From Acanthochlamys bracteata (lineage: Eukaryota > Streptophyta > Magnoliopsida > Pandanales > Velloziaceae), in the NCBI GenBank assembly GCA_019914995.1, contig CM034137.1, positions 868,001 through 932,000 on the forward strand: 64,000 bases of DNA. The letters are read 5' to 3'. The stretch's first letter is position 1. Each line of letters opens with the position of its first letter. Below, in pieces: positions 50,593-62,700 of the stretch. Under the pieces are notes generated by a model. It was not told the DNA's origin. It saw only the letters and a list, made by a program, of their open reading frames with translations, and did no database searches. The translations under genes and the position numbers were made by a program.

Positions 50593-52223
50593 TTCAGTCT
50601 AAACATTGTTAATGACAAATTAATTATCAAGTTCATGACTTCCAGTAGGTTACCAGTTTGCTTTCTAATGTTATAAACATGTCTTACAAAGATATACCAG
50701 GCAATATTTAGCTTATTTAGAAAGTAAAATGATGCTCATATACTGTTCTTTGCTATTCCTTGCACCACCAATCCTTCAAGAAATTGGAGACCACATATTT
50801 CTAAAAATATACCCCCATACAACAAAGCTGATATTTAGAAGATATGGTCCTTCGTCCACAAAAGAATTAACATGCCACCATAGCAAAAGAAAAACTTCGT
50901 TTCTCAAGAGCGGATGACTTTCAACTAACCATTTTAAAGATTGTGCGAAAAAGTTATCAACTTTTTAAATTCAAAAGATAGCATTACTAACCATTTTTTA
51001 TTTTTAATTCAGAAAGACAGCATTACTAGGATGCTGATTGCTAAACTACTTCAATAAGATACCCCCACGAATATAATGAACAACTATGCAATGCTAAAGG
51101 TCAGCATCTGAATTTCGTTACCGTTCTATATACCACGGCCTAGAGTTTTTATTTTGACTCGTGCGGTACTTAGTCATCCTTTTTTGTGATTAAGTCAGCC
51201 TTTATCCAAATAAGCTATCAAAGATAGCTAAAAAAACTTGAATGAATTAGAGAAAAAATAAGAAACAGCTAAAATAGCCATACCGTCACATATATCTAGC
51301 GTAAGGTTCCTGCTTGTATGTCTAAGTCCGATTCAATTAAAATTGAATTTTCAAACGTAAATCAGGAAAATCAAATCCCGGTGAATAAATGCCTAAATTT
51401 CAACAAAAGATTTCAGCATGTTTACAACCAATCTAGAAATTCTATTAATAGAATTTGCAGGAATAAGGCGAGATAAAATTACAGCACAAAAAGTGAGCTA
51501 AGCTTGAAGATCAACAACATGAACCACCCTAAATAACTCTTCAACCAAACCAAGTATATTGAAACAATTTGATATTTAATAGTTGCTTACCAAATCAAAA
51601 GTAAAATCAAATCCGAACAACATAAAGTACACACTTGCCTATTTCCTTTGTTAGTTGAACTGCTCGCGATGTTTTAAAACTTTTCTTCCCGAATATTTTG
51701 GTCTTTGATCTTTACTGACAGATTGATTAATTTTTGCTGAATAAAAAGAAGGAAAAACACCGTCTTTTGTGAAAGTAATTTACAATTTCTACCCTAAAGT
51801 TCATTAAATTAAGATTTGTTATCCGAATATTATGAAATTGCGATATCCACTTGTTTTATTATTTGTATGAGAGTATGAGATAGTCGAAGATCAAAGTTAT
51901 TATTACTAGTTTCATTTTGCAAATAAATAATAGATTCGTTATCTTTGCACTAAAAGCGTGTGTTTTAAATTTACGAATTTTTTCGAAAGTAATAAAAAAA
52001 TTTGTAAAAAATAAGCTAAAAATAAACTTCCATTTTTTAAAATAATTTTTTTTTATTTTTAAATAATTAAATAAAGTATAATAATTATAAATATAATTTA
52101 TATTTCCGACATTTGAAATACTATTAATTAAGTTCAAACTTTTAATTATTGAATGTGAAGACGCTAGCTAAAGCTTTCCACTACCAGTACTCCACGTTAT
52201 AAACAAACAAAACCTGCTTCTTT

Positions 52224-52231
52224 TATAAATA
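52224..52231 (+). promoter_or_regulatory. TATA box of ALDH2C4-like copy 2
   Basis: TATAAATA, 118 bp before the ATG of copy 2, in the context CTTCTTTTATAAATAGATTTC. Confidence 0.55.
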
Positions 52232-52341
52232 GATTTCTTCCCTATTTCATTGAGAGACATTTGAAACAGAAAGTAGATTTTAAGTAAAGAAGAAGAAGAT
52301 AGAGATTAAGAGGAGCAGTTAGTTTGGTCTAGAAGTTTGAA

Positions 52342-55300
52342 ATGGGATCAACGGATGAGTTCAATGGGAAATCTTCTGAGAATGGTTCATTCAAGATGCC
52401 TGAAATCAAGTTCACCAAGCTTTTCATCAATGGCCGCTTCGTTGATGCTGTTTCTGGTAATCTATCTCCTACAAGTTAATCAAAAATCTCGACTCATGAC
52501 TTCAACTTCCTGATTATTAATTCTTTTTCTTTTCATCTTCCTTTTGAATTGGTTACGTTCATGTAACTTTCACAAGTTTTCACCAAATATGCATAACTGA
52601 TTATGAATGTGTAATAAAGTAAGAAGCAAAAACTAAAAGCTTAGATGTGTCAGTGAGCTATTGCTTCTGAGTTTTCTTTGCTTCACTGTTCATAGCAATG
52701 CTAAAATTGTTGTCTGGTTAGTTTCTATACCAGAATAATTCACAATCTTTGTCCTTGTGCTGTAAAGTTTTCCTCTACAACTTTACAAAATTCCTAGTGT
52801 TATCCTGCTTTGAAACTAAATCTTTTTTCCCATCTATTGAAGTTTGGAAAACTAGCGTACTGGAACTAGACTGATTAGCGCATATTCATGTTTTGAGTAA
52901 GAAATTATTCTCAACGGGAAAATTATTCCTAGTTTTCTTTAAAGAAGAAAGAGTTTTGAGTGGCTCTGATTCACTGTGATTTGAAAAGCTAGCTACAGCA
53001 AATGACAAACTTCAATAATACACTTTGTAATACTGTTAATCATAGAGAAGATATCATGAGTTTACAATTTAGAATGCGACAAATATTATTGATTAAGTTT
53101 TGTTGATTTTTAAAATGAGTCTTGTTTGTTAATAAAAAGATTTAGAGTGGTTGTCATGATCAACTTCTTCCACTGACCATGAAGTCACCATCATTATACT
53201 CCGTAGTATATAATATATGTATACAATATGAAAGAAAATCCTAATGATTACCTATCTTGTGGAAAATCATACAAGTCAATTAGATAACGAGATCTGCTGA
53301 TTAGATTTTTATTGCAGCAGTTAAGAAATTAAATGATGTTTAAAAGTTTGTTTCTAATGTGGCAGGTAAGACATTTGAGACAATAGATCCACGCAACGGA
53401 GAAGTAATAGCAAGAGTTGCAGAGGGTGATAAGGAGGACATTGACTTAGCTGTGAAGGCTGCAAGAGAGGCCTTTGATCATGGCAAATGGCCTCGAATGT
53501 CCGGATTTGTATGGCACAATATCTCAGACTTTGCCTTAACTGTTATACAAATATGGTGACTTGCCGTGGAATGCTTATATCTTGAACTTATATGCCTTTG
53601 ATGTTAAATTGTGAGGAAACTATGAAATAATTGATAGTTCAGGAATGGTAGCTGATGCATGCCTTCTTCGTGCGTTAACTTATTCCTCATATTCTTAAGG
53701 TTATGCGTGACAATGAAACAGAATCATGGTGAAAATGGCACCCATGACATGCCTAGAGAGGACTCTATACTTGATTGCGAATGCGTCTAACTTATTACTA
53801 CTCATTTTCTTTATGTTCAGGAAAGGGGTAGAATCATGATGAAATTTGCTGACCTGGTTGATCAGCATTCTGAAGAGCTGGCAGCACTAGATACTTTAGA
53901 TGGTGGGAAGTTGTTTTCTATTGGCAAAGCCATTGATATACCTCATGCTGCAAACATGTTGCGATATTATGCTGGTGCTGCAGACAAGATCCATGGGGAG
54001 ACACTGAAGTCCTCCAGGGAGCTTCATGCATACACACTCAAGGAGCCGATTGGTGTTGTGGGACATATCATTCCATGGAATTATCCTACGGGCACATTCT
54101 TCTTCAAGGTCTCCCCGGCCCTTGCTGCTGGGTGCACAATTGTTGTCAAACCCGCAGAGCAAACTCCTCTCTCTGCTTTATACTATGCTTACTTGGCTAA
54201 GGAGGTTTGCAAAAAAATTTTGTTGCATCTGTTTTATAGTATACTACATAATAAGCAACTAAGAAATCAAGACAACATGCAGGCAGGAATTCCTGATGGA
54301 GTGCTGAATGTAGTGACTGGATTTGGTCCTACTGCAGGAGCTGCGCTTGCTTCTCACATGGATGTTGACAAGGTCAATCTCCAACGGCCTATAGTTATTA
54401 TGTCTTGTTATTCGTAGATTTAGTTAAAAGGATTTCATAGAGAAGGCAAAGCTAAGTAAATGCTTCTATCTGCTTCAGATAAGTTTTACAGGATCTACAG
54501 AAGTTGGACGGCTTGTGATGGAGGCAGCTGCAAAGAGCAACTTGAAAGTTGTCTCCCTGGAACTGGGAGGGAAATCTCCACTAATCATTTTTGATGATGC
54601 AGACTTGGACATGGCAGTTGATCTAGCTAATGCAGCTGCATTCCATAACAAGGTAACTAACATTTTGCTTCTAGTATTGGCTTGACCTTTTTTGAGTAAA
54701 CCAAAAGGATATGAAATGTTACTGATACTGGTTTTCCTTTCTTCCAGGGAGAAATTTGTGTAGCAGGAACTCGTATATATGTTCAAGAAGGAATATATGA
54801 TGCGTTTGTGACGAAGTCCATAGAGAAAGCTAGAAGCCTGGTGGTTGGGGACCCTTTTGATTCTCATGTTTTCAATGGGCCTCAGGCAAGTTCAATCTTG
54901 AATAGAAAACTTGTTCATTTGATATCCACTTAAGATATTATAGTGAAGCGTGAATATGTAAGAAATCCTAATGCTTTAGTCTCTCTCGTGCCATCTCTGA
55001 TCCTGCTGTAATATAGGTGGACAAATCGCAATTTGAAAAGGTTCTTGGTTACATTGACATCGGAAAGAAAGAGGGAGCTACATTGGTAGCAGGGGGAAAC
55101 ACCTGTGGTGAGAAGGGATACTACATTCAACCTACAATCTTCACAGATGTAAAGGTAAAGTGAAAATTATAATTCAACAAATAGAAAGAACACAATCACA
55201 CTTGTGTTTTGGGTGATTAAATTTGTGCGCTACTTTTCGAGCAGGAGGACATGAAGATAGCACAAGAAGAAATATTTGGACCTGTGATGTCTTTAATGAA

Positions 55301-55725
55301 GTTCAAGTAAGTCTTAGCTTGCTTTAGAATACTAGATTATAACTCTTATTGATGTCTCGAAAGAGATATATTACTAATGTCTACTTCAGCAAACATGAAC
55401 TCTTTCAAAGCGAAAAACAAACTTGTAGCGTTGTGTTGCTTTCTCCGACAGGACAATTGAAGAAGCGATCGAGAAAGCTAACAACACCAGATACGGACTT
55501 GCAGCTGGGATCGTTACTAAAGACCTGAACATCGCCAACAGAGTATCAAGATCAATTCGTGCTGGTATAGTTTGGATCAATTGTTACTTTGCTTTTGATA
55601 ACAACTGCCCTTTTGGAGGGTACAAAATGAGCGGCTTTGGAAAGGACCTAGGAATGCAAGCACTCGAAAAGTATATGCAGGTCAAATCTGTTGTCACTCC
55701 CATCTATGAATCTCCATGGCTGTAG
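52342..55725 (+). CDS. ALDH2C4: Aldehyde dehydrogenase family 2 member C4-like, copy 2 (9 exons)
   Basis: Exons: 52342-52456, 53366-53508, 53821-54204, 54283-54372, 54479-54652, 54748-54885, 55017-55154, 55245-55306, 55452-55725; 1518 nt, 505 aa. Every internal exon has the same length and phase as in copy 1; only exon 1 is 15 nt longer ([19 protein letters not shown]). Catalytic residues are intact: Rossmann GSTEVG, Glu in LELGGK (about E272) and Cys in GEICVAGT (about C306). The predicted role is the same as copy 1, cytosolic oxidation of hydroxycinnamaldehydes. Intron 6 starts with GC (CTCAG|GCAAGT) rather than GT, a non-canonical but known donor type. Copy 2 lacks the MITE-like insertion and exon-boundary duplication of copy 1. 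The first intron is long (about 0.9 kb). Confidence 0.95.
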
Positions 55726-56706
55726 AGTTCAATCTCAGACTCTACAGAATAGATAGTTGATACTCGGCGTACTATGTTCTGTAACTTGCTGCTTCTGTTG
55801 TTACTCTGTGCACAAACAATCTCTGCAAAATAAATGCGAAGCTTGGTCTGCATACAAGCTGTATGTATATGTACAAACTGGAGATGTCTCCTTTATCAAA
55901 AAATTAAGTAACATCTGTTGAGTTCAAAGAGCGAATAATTTAGTCATACATTAAATTAAATAAAGATAAAATAAAATATTATTATGTTAGAGAGTTCATA
56001 ATTTATTGATTGTAGTTTTTTTGTTAGATTGAACTTTGTATGAATAGAACTTTGTGCAGTAGTTCACTGTTATTCACTACTTGGTAAGATTATACGCAGA
56101 ACTTGTGGCTTATTACTTCACTTGAAAAGATTCGAGAGCTGTGCGTAAAAAAAAAAAATCAAACTTATTCAAACGCAAGTAAGTTTGTTTAGAGCATGTT
56201 TATCTTGAGCTATTTTTTATATTATTCTTATTTTTATTTATTAGTTTTGTATTCAAACATATTTTTAATTCATCGACTCTCTTTAATCCAGTTTCATTTC
56301 TTGATCAAATTATCATTTACTCTTAGAAGACTTTTCCTGTAAAACAAATTTCCGTAGGATAATTAGAAGATAGTCGGCAATTTCTTTTTCTAGACGATGA
56401 TGCTTCTTCCATGCATTTGCGTAGGCGGCGGTCAACTTAAAATTTTCAAATGTCAACAGAAGGAAACTACATTGCATGATCTAATCTGGTCAACGCGCTA
56501 ACCAAACTACGAAATCTTGTATTATATTTCTCCTCTGTTCGCACCACTGCGCATAAACCCATGTTCATTGATCTCCAGTTCTTATCGCACCTGCTTGAAT
56601 CAATTCAATTCGTTCTCCCTTGTATACAGTTATTTCACTTTCTTGAATATATAGATTTTTTTTCTTTGAAGAAGAAGAAGGTGTTGATCTTGTTAATTTG
56701 ACGAGA
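55726..56706. other. Intergenic region
   Basis: This carries the 3' UTR of ALDH copy 2 and the promoter and leader of the arabinogalactan peptide gene. No other gene or clear repeat was seen. Confidence 0.45.
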
Positions 56707-56892
56707 ATGAGTTTCACGAGAGTGTACGCGCTCTTCTCAGCTGCGTTGTTCTTGCTAGGACTCACGCAGCCGGCGCAGGGACAGCAAGCCATGGCTCCGT
56801 TTCCTGTGACAGGCGATGGTGTTGCGATTGATCAAGGGATAGCTTACGTTCTCTTGCTTGTAGCTCTGCTCATCACATACCTTGTTCACTAG
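56707..56892 (+). CDS. Arabinogalactan peptide (AGP16/20/22/41-type), 61 aa
   Basis: An intronless gene for a tiny secreted proteoglycan backbone. The N-terminal signal peptide is MSFTRVYALFSAALFLLGLT, with likely cleavage after AQG. The mature core is only about 10-15 residues (QQAMAPFPVTGDG) with Pro residues that can be hydroxylated and O-glycosylated. The VAIDQGIAYVLLLVALLITYLVH tail is the conserved GPI-anchor signal of this peptide group. The Pro content (two) is low for the group. The start at 56707 is the first ATG. The mature product would sit on the outer face of the plasma membrane. Its exact role is unknown. Confidence 0.88.
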   Translation: MSFTRVYALFSAALFLLGLTQPAQGQQAMAPFPVTGDGVAIDQGIAYVLLLVALLITYLVH

Positions 56893-57445
56893 CTAGACTA
56901 TTGTTTTTATTTTGTTTAGTTTTTGATTAATCATATATGTTCTTGAGATATGTTTCTAGCTAGTGACTATTGATTCATTGTAATGATCTGCAATCTGAAC
57001 TTCGCTGAACATATATAACTTGTGATTCTTTTATGCTTTTTTAATAATAACTTCGAACATTTTCTAATCTTGACAATAAATGTGTTTCATCTCTAAATAA
57101 TAATTATTATAACGTTACAGATTTTAACTTCTGCTGAAAAAACACCGTCTCTGTCTCTAAAGTTTTTTAAGAAACTGAGATTTTTAATTTTTTTAATTTT
57201 TATGTTTTTTGAGAATCAAGAAACTGAGATAATTAAGCATCTGCAGTGTGTTAAACTGTTAATCAAAGTGAATAAATTGCCATGAATGAATTGGCATAAG
57301 AGCAAGTTAATTAAAGAGTTAATTCAATCTGTAGCTGTTAAACAGAAATTGCAATTTATTAATCTCATTAACAACACAAATAACATAACTTCCCATTGAT
57401 CTACATATATTTCATCCAGAAAAGCAAAGTGCTAAAAATTAAGAA
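56893..57445. other. Intergenic region
   Basis: 3' UTR of the AGP gene followed by AT-rich promoter DNA of the OVATE family gene. No other feature was seen. Confidence 0.45.
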
Positions 57446-58117
57446 ATGGGAAACAAAGGCTTACCCAAATCTCTGCAGGTTTACTACTCCAAGATGAAGA
57501 ACGCAACGTTACAACTTTCATACCCTTCACCAGCTTCTACTGCCGTTGCCGGTGCTAGCGCCTGGATTCTCTCTGCATGCAAACACCCGAAGACTCATTC
57601 AGTTGATGTAACTCGCCGAAATGGCAACGGTGACACTGCAGCTTCAGCTACTCTTGCTGATATCGATCGCTTTCTTCACGAGAATTTTCGGTCCCTATGC
57701 GATGACAATGACAACGAAGAGCATGCTGAAAAGCAGTATACCGCAACAGTTTCTGAACCTCTTCACTACAGTCGCGTAAAAGCTTCGAAGTATGTGTTTT
57801 CTGAAGAGGGCAGCAGGGAAAGCAGTGATTCATCTACAGTCTCAGTTGAAACCAAGATGTTTGATGCCATGCCTGCTGGTGGAATTCCAGTGGTGACCTT
57901 ATCTAGAGACCCCTATGAAGAATTCCGACGATCTATGATGGATATGGCAGAAGTGCATGCCAAGAAAGCAAGTGATCGTTCCTTGGACTGGGACTTTATG
58001 GAGGAATTGTTGCTTTGTTACCTTGAACTGAATGACCGCAGCGTTCATAAGTATGTGTTGAGGGCTTTTGCTGATCTTGCTGTTAGCTTCCAGTGTAGTT
58101 TTGGCTTCAGCAAATAA
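57446..58117 (+). CDS. OFP: OVATE family protein (transcriptional repressor), 223 aa, intronless
   Basis: OFPs are plant-specific repressors that bind TALE homeodomain proteins and TRM proteins and control organ shape and secondary growth. The N-terminus MGNKGLPKSLQVYYSKMKN and the WILSACKHPKTHS block are typical of the OFP13/15/16/18-like branch. A Ser/Thr-rich middle follows. The C-terminal OVATE domain runs from about residue 153 (SRDPYEEFRRSMMDMAEVH) through WDFMEELLLCYLELND to HKYVLRAFADLAVSF. The absence of introns and the length both fit. No EAR-type LxLxL motif was clearly seen, so repression may depend on the OVATE domain itself. The exact OFP number is not assigned. Confidence 0.93.
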   Translation: MGNKGLPKSLQVYYSKMKNATLQLSYPSPASTAVAGASAWILSACKHPKTHSVDVTRRNGNGDTAASATLADIDRFLHENFRSLCDDNDNEEHAEKQYTATVSEPLHYSRVKASKYVFSEEGSRESSDSSTVSVETKMFDAMPAGGIPVVTLSRDPYEEFRRSMMDMAEVHAKKASDRSLDWDFMEELLLCYLELNDRSVHKYVLRAFADLAVSFQCSFGFSK

Positions 58118-58481
58118 ACAAAGTGATACCTTGATTGGAAAACCTTGCGATTGCCAGCGATGTTCAAACAAAACTGCATTTACTTCGAACGGGTATATAG
58201 CATTACCTTGTAAGTTTTATAAAGAGAACAACAATAGCAATTGGCAACCAACAGGTAAAGTTCATTCAGATAGAGGCACTTTTTCATTGCCAAAATGGAT
58301 GTATTTGTTACAATTGTGGTACATCCCAACATTGAATTGCCCATATCCCAATCTATTTAAACTATGTAGCGCTTAAAACTGATACAAAACACCCAAATGT
58401 GAAGACCTTTCTATCAAAATAAACATACCTTTCACCAAAATGCTAACATGCCTTCCAAAAAAACACAGGTAACAATGAACA
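58118..58481. other. Convergent 3' region between OFP and the DDT-domain gene
   Basis: Probably overlapping or adjacent 3' UTRs; no gene was seen. Confidence 0.4.
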
Positions 58482-59669
58482 CTACCGATCACTGTCCTCA
58501 CTACTAGTAGTAGGATCCTCCTCGCTATCTGAAATAATTTCAGCTTGACTGTGCAATGAGACATCATCCACACAATCTGCTTCAGATTCAACAGAAATAT
58601 TTCTATTGATACCAACATTTGGGGTTGGCCTAACCTTCAGCCTTAACTTCATCCCTGCATTACCTGCTGCCTCTCCATTATATGCATCAACCGGATTCTT
58701 ATAAGTATCTTTTGTCAACCTGCCACTGCGTCGCAGCTTTAGACCAGCTAGGTGATTAAAGACTTTCTGGTCATTTCCGGATCCAGAATTACTATGCTTC
58801 TGTACAGGGTCTCCTTCATTTCCAGAAGCATCCTGATCAACATCAAGGGTGTCCTGAAAATAATCCATTTCGCCAGAATCATCGACTGCATTGCCTCTCA
58901 CAGCTGTGCTGCCTTCCTTACTGTCATTGTTATCCTCAAGCGTAACACGATCGGCAGCATCCTGCTCGGATTTTTCATCATTTAAATGTAAGCTTCCTTT
59001 TACACACCTGCTATCTTCTTTCTGGGATTCGTTCGGCCTGCTTCTTTTGGTTCATGTACAAAAAGTGCAAATCAATTAAAAGGTTTTGCAAAACAAATGA
59101 ATAAATAGGATAACCAAGGAGATAAATGAGAATTTTTCATCTACGAATAGACATTTTCTACACCAGCTGATGGAAAAGCACTTGAATGTTACATTCATAT
59201 GTATATTCATATATTTACACATATATACACATACATATATTGAAGAAGATATTTGCATATTGTCACCTTAGTCGCACATTGACCCATATAAGATGCATAG
59301 AAAACTTAAAATTTAATCCCCACCATTAGATATGAATAACTATAAATTGAAAACACGCTGACAAAATTTTAGCTTAATCGGATCACGGATCGATCTACAT
59401 AAAACTTCTTGATCAAGATGAATATAAAAGAAAAAAATCTTATGTTATGCAATTTTTTGTCTATCATCTTAGTCAAAAGGATGAATGAAGGTCGATTTCT
59501 TATCCGATTAAATTGAAATTTTGTCGGCGTGTTCAAAACTCATAATTCTTCATATCCATTAATTGGAGATTGAAATTTGAACTTTATACGCACCTTATAT
59601 GGCCAATGTGCGCCTAACGTGACTATGTGCATATCTTCTTATATATATACATATACATATATATACGTA

Positions 59670-59703
<34 letters not shown>

Positions 59704-62700
59704 AAGGGATAGGGGCACTCCAATCCTTATGCACACTCCACGGCCGTTTGTGGCCGTGGAGACCTCCAAATCCAATCTTTACCGTTGGATATGAAAAACT
59801 ACGAGTCGCTAACATACTGACAAAATTTCATCCCGATCGGATTACGAATAGACCTTCATCCGATCACTTGATCAAGATGACTAAAAAAGGAGATTATATA
59901 TTTTGTGAACTTTTACTATTTGTGTCATCATTATCAAGTGATCGGATGAAGGTCTATTCGTAGTCCGATCGGGATGAAATTTTATCAGTATGTTAGCGAC
60001 TCGTAGTTCTTCATATCCAACGGTAGAGATTGGATTTGGAGGTCTCCACGGCCACAAACGGCCGTGGAGTGCGCTGGAGTGTGCATAAGGGTTGGATGCC
60101 CCTATCCCTTCCCTATATATATATACATATATATGAATAAGCCTAAGACAATTATTTGAGCTTGATCATTAGCAAATTTAGCAAGCAAAGGGTGAGATAA
60201 GGAAGTATTCTCATGCCTCTTAACAATCATAATTGCTTTCATGCATACATGTGGTGGAAACGATTTCCAAAATAGTTGGCAATTCAAAAGTGCCATTCCA
60301 TCTCATAAACAAAAGTATATCTGACTTACTTTGAAATTTCTATTGCTTCATTAATAGCCCGATCATACTCATCTGTAAAGTAATCCCATACCAGGGCTGT
60401 GTTAGTAGGAGGCACTACAAACTATACAGCATAATGATGGGGTTATTGATATATCTATAGTTGCAAGATTCAACAACTAAAAAATCTTAGGCATGGCGCC
60501 ATATTATATATTTGAGAAGGAAATTGACATCAGACTTTGATTTTACACCATCATGGAACAAAAACATAGAAACAGTTAAAACATAACAAGCATCAAGGAT
60601 ACGAATAAACAATGTGCTACTGCAGACAATTCTAGGAACTCCTACGCATCAATTTGTAGCTTAATTAGATAAATCGGCACTATAGTCAGCTTGAAGTAAA
60701 TGGAGAAACAATAACTTCGTATAAATCTTCCCTTAATAGAAACCATGACGAACGAATAAAATGTAGCACTTCAACTATTTCATTGTAAGAGTACTTCAAA
60801 CAAAACCGTAGCTAGAATAGATTAGAGAGGCATACCAAAGGAGTAATTCACAGTTCTACGCTCACGTTGTGAACATCTAAGTCCTACACGATTTGAATGC
60901 AAAAATCCACCCAAGAGTAACGCCTCCCTTTGTTGCTTTTTTAATGCTCTTTCTTTCTTCTGAAGAAGCATAAAGATGCTTTCAGGGTTAGCTCAAAACG
61001 TGAAATTAAGTATATGTACAGTTTAAAAGTAAAGAGCAAATTACATACCAAGTGATGGTCTAAGTGACGAAGATGCACTTACCTTTCGAATTTCCTCAAG
61101 GACAGGTAGAAAGTCATTTTTTATGGTCTGAGCAATGCGCACCTCTCCTTTGACTTTGCTTGATGACATTGTTTCCTGCAAACGAAACATGAGTCAAAAC
61201 TAGTCGTTACATTGACATAAAAGCATTCTATACTTACCAAAATAGTATGAAATTCTTCAAGATTAGTAGCTAAAGTTTCCCATTGAAAATCAGGAATTGA
61301 TTTTTTGACATGTGCCTTTCCCATTGACTTATTGATGGAATCAGCATTAACTGTTTCCTTGTATAATCTATGGCCAAGGATAGGATCCCCATCACACCTT
61401 GCATGAAAGTGAACAATTATCAGCAACAATGTAGCATCTAGATGAATGCAACTGTACAAAGTCATTAATTATGAGACCAGCAGCATCAACTGAATTTGCA
61501 AATCTAATTAAGCATAGAAAATGGCCCTGCTACACATTAGCAGGTTTCACAAAAGTGACTTAGGCTGTCAATAGGAAGGTCATGCACTTAGCACAATCCT
61601 CTTGTCCGAAATCATTTATAGTGTAAAATAATTCAGATACGACCAAGAGTCCTACCTGCTGAAGTCTTTGTGAAGGTCCATATCAAACAAATGAGGCACA
61701 TACATGATACATTTTCAAACATTAAGCTGAATGTTCATTACCCTTAACATATTTTCTTCCATATATATAATCATTATCTGCACTCCTCATATTGTCAGTT
61801 AAAGTGTGGCATTGGTCAGATCTAAAAGATTCTCAGAATTTTGCAGCTAGCAGTAGTGACTTACATGTAAGCAACCATCATATAATTTGATCTAAAAGCT
61901 GGACGATTAACAAAGAATGTATATACAGGATTTAAATATACCAATAAGTGACTCCACTATCTGCATTGCCTATCTTCTCTTTACAGAAATTAGTCATGTT
62001 CGAGCTGTCCTTCAAAGCATCAGTAATATACCTAACTGCATCGTCTTGCTGCAAAGAATATGAACTTCAGATGAGCAGTGCACTGCACTCAAGCATTCAC
62101 AAAGGATCTACATGGAACCCTTCTGTAAATTAAGGACTTAAGAATCAAAACCACCATTCCCATCAAGACATATTACATTATTCTAGAACATAAAAGAAGC
62201 ACCAAAATAGTTGATAAACAAGATGCAGGCAGCATAGAATACGAAATATGTTCTAAAAGGCAGAAACATTATCACATTACCTCTAGACGAAGTTCACAAA
62301 GTGCTTTTAAGATTAATAACCGAGCGACTGCATCAAGTTCTTCTGTGTACCTCATAATTTCCGTCCTGGAATGAGAGAAAACAAGTTTTCAAACATTCTT
62401 CGGTCGGTATTATGAATTTACCACATACAACCTTACCCCTGTTTAGCTTTTAATGGGTTATCTCCCTCTGCAAGCTGTACTATGACGGAAAACTAAAGTA
62501 AGAATCCCAGCATTGAACAAAGTAACAAAAAACTTTATAGCTTAATGGGAAAAATACGAAAATTAAACCTACCCATCGCCACCATCCAGCTAGTTTCTTA
62601 CATGTTATTGTCACCCATGCATCTTTCTCAGCCAAATTCTTGTTGACAGGCGGTATACCCTGCCAAAGATGCACTCTTTAGAGGAAAAAAGAATGCCCAT

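Larger units (their letters stand above)
49496..52341. other. Spacer between the ALDH copies
   Basis: This holds the 3' UTR of copy 1, the ruined ALDH last exon at 50323-50592, and about 1.7 kb of AT-rich DNA without genes. The promoter of copy 2 is at the right end. No further ALDH exons were recognised upstream of the relic. Confidence 0.5.

Noticed and set aside
61121-61240. Minus-strand frame continuing from the DDT exon 7 into the next intron
   Set aside because: The open frame past the 61238 donor is intron read-through, not coding.
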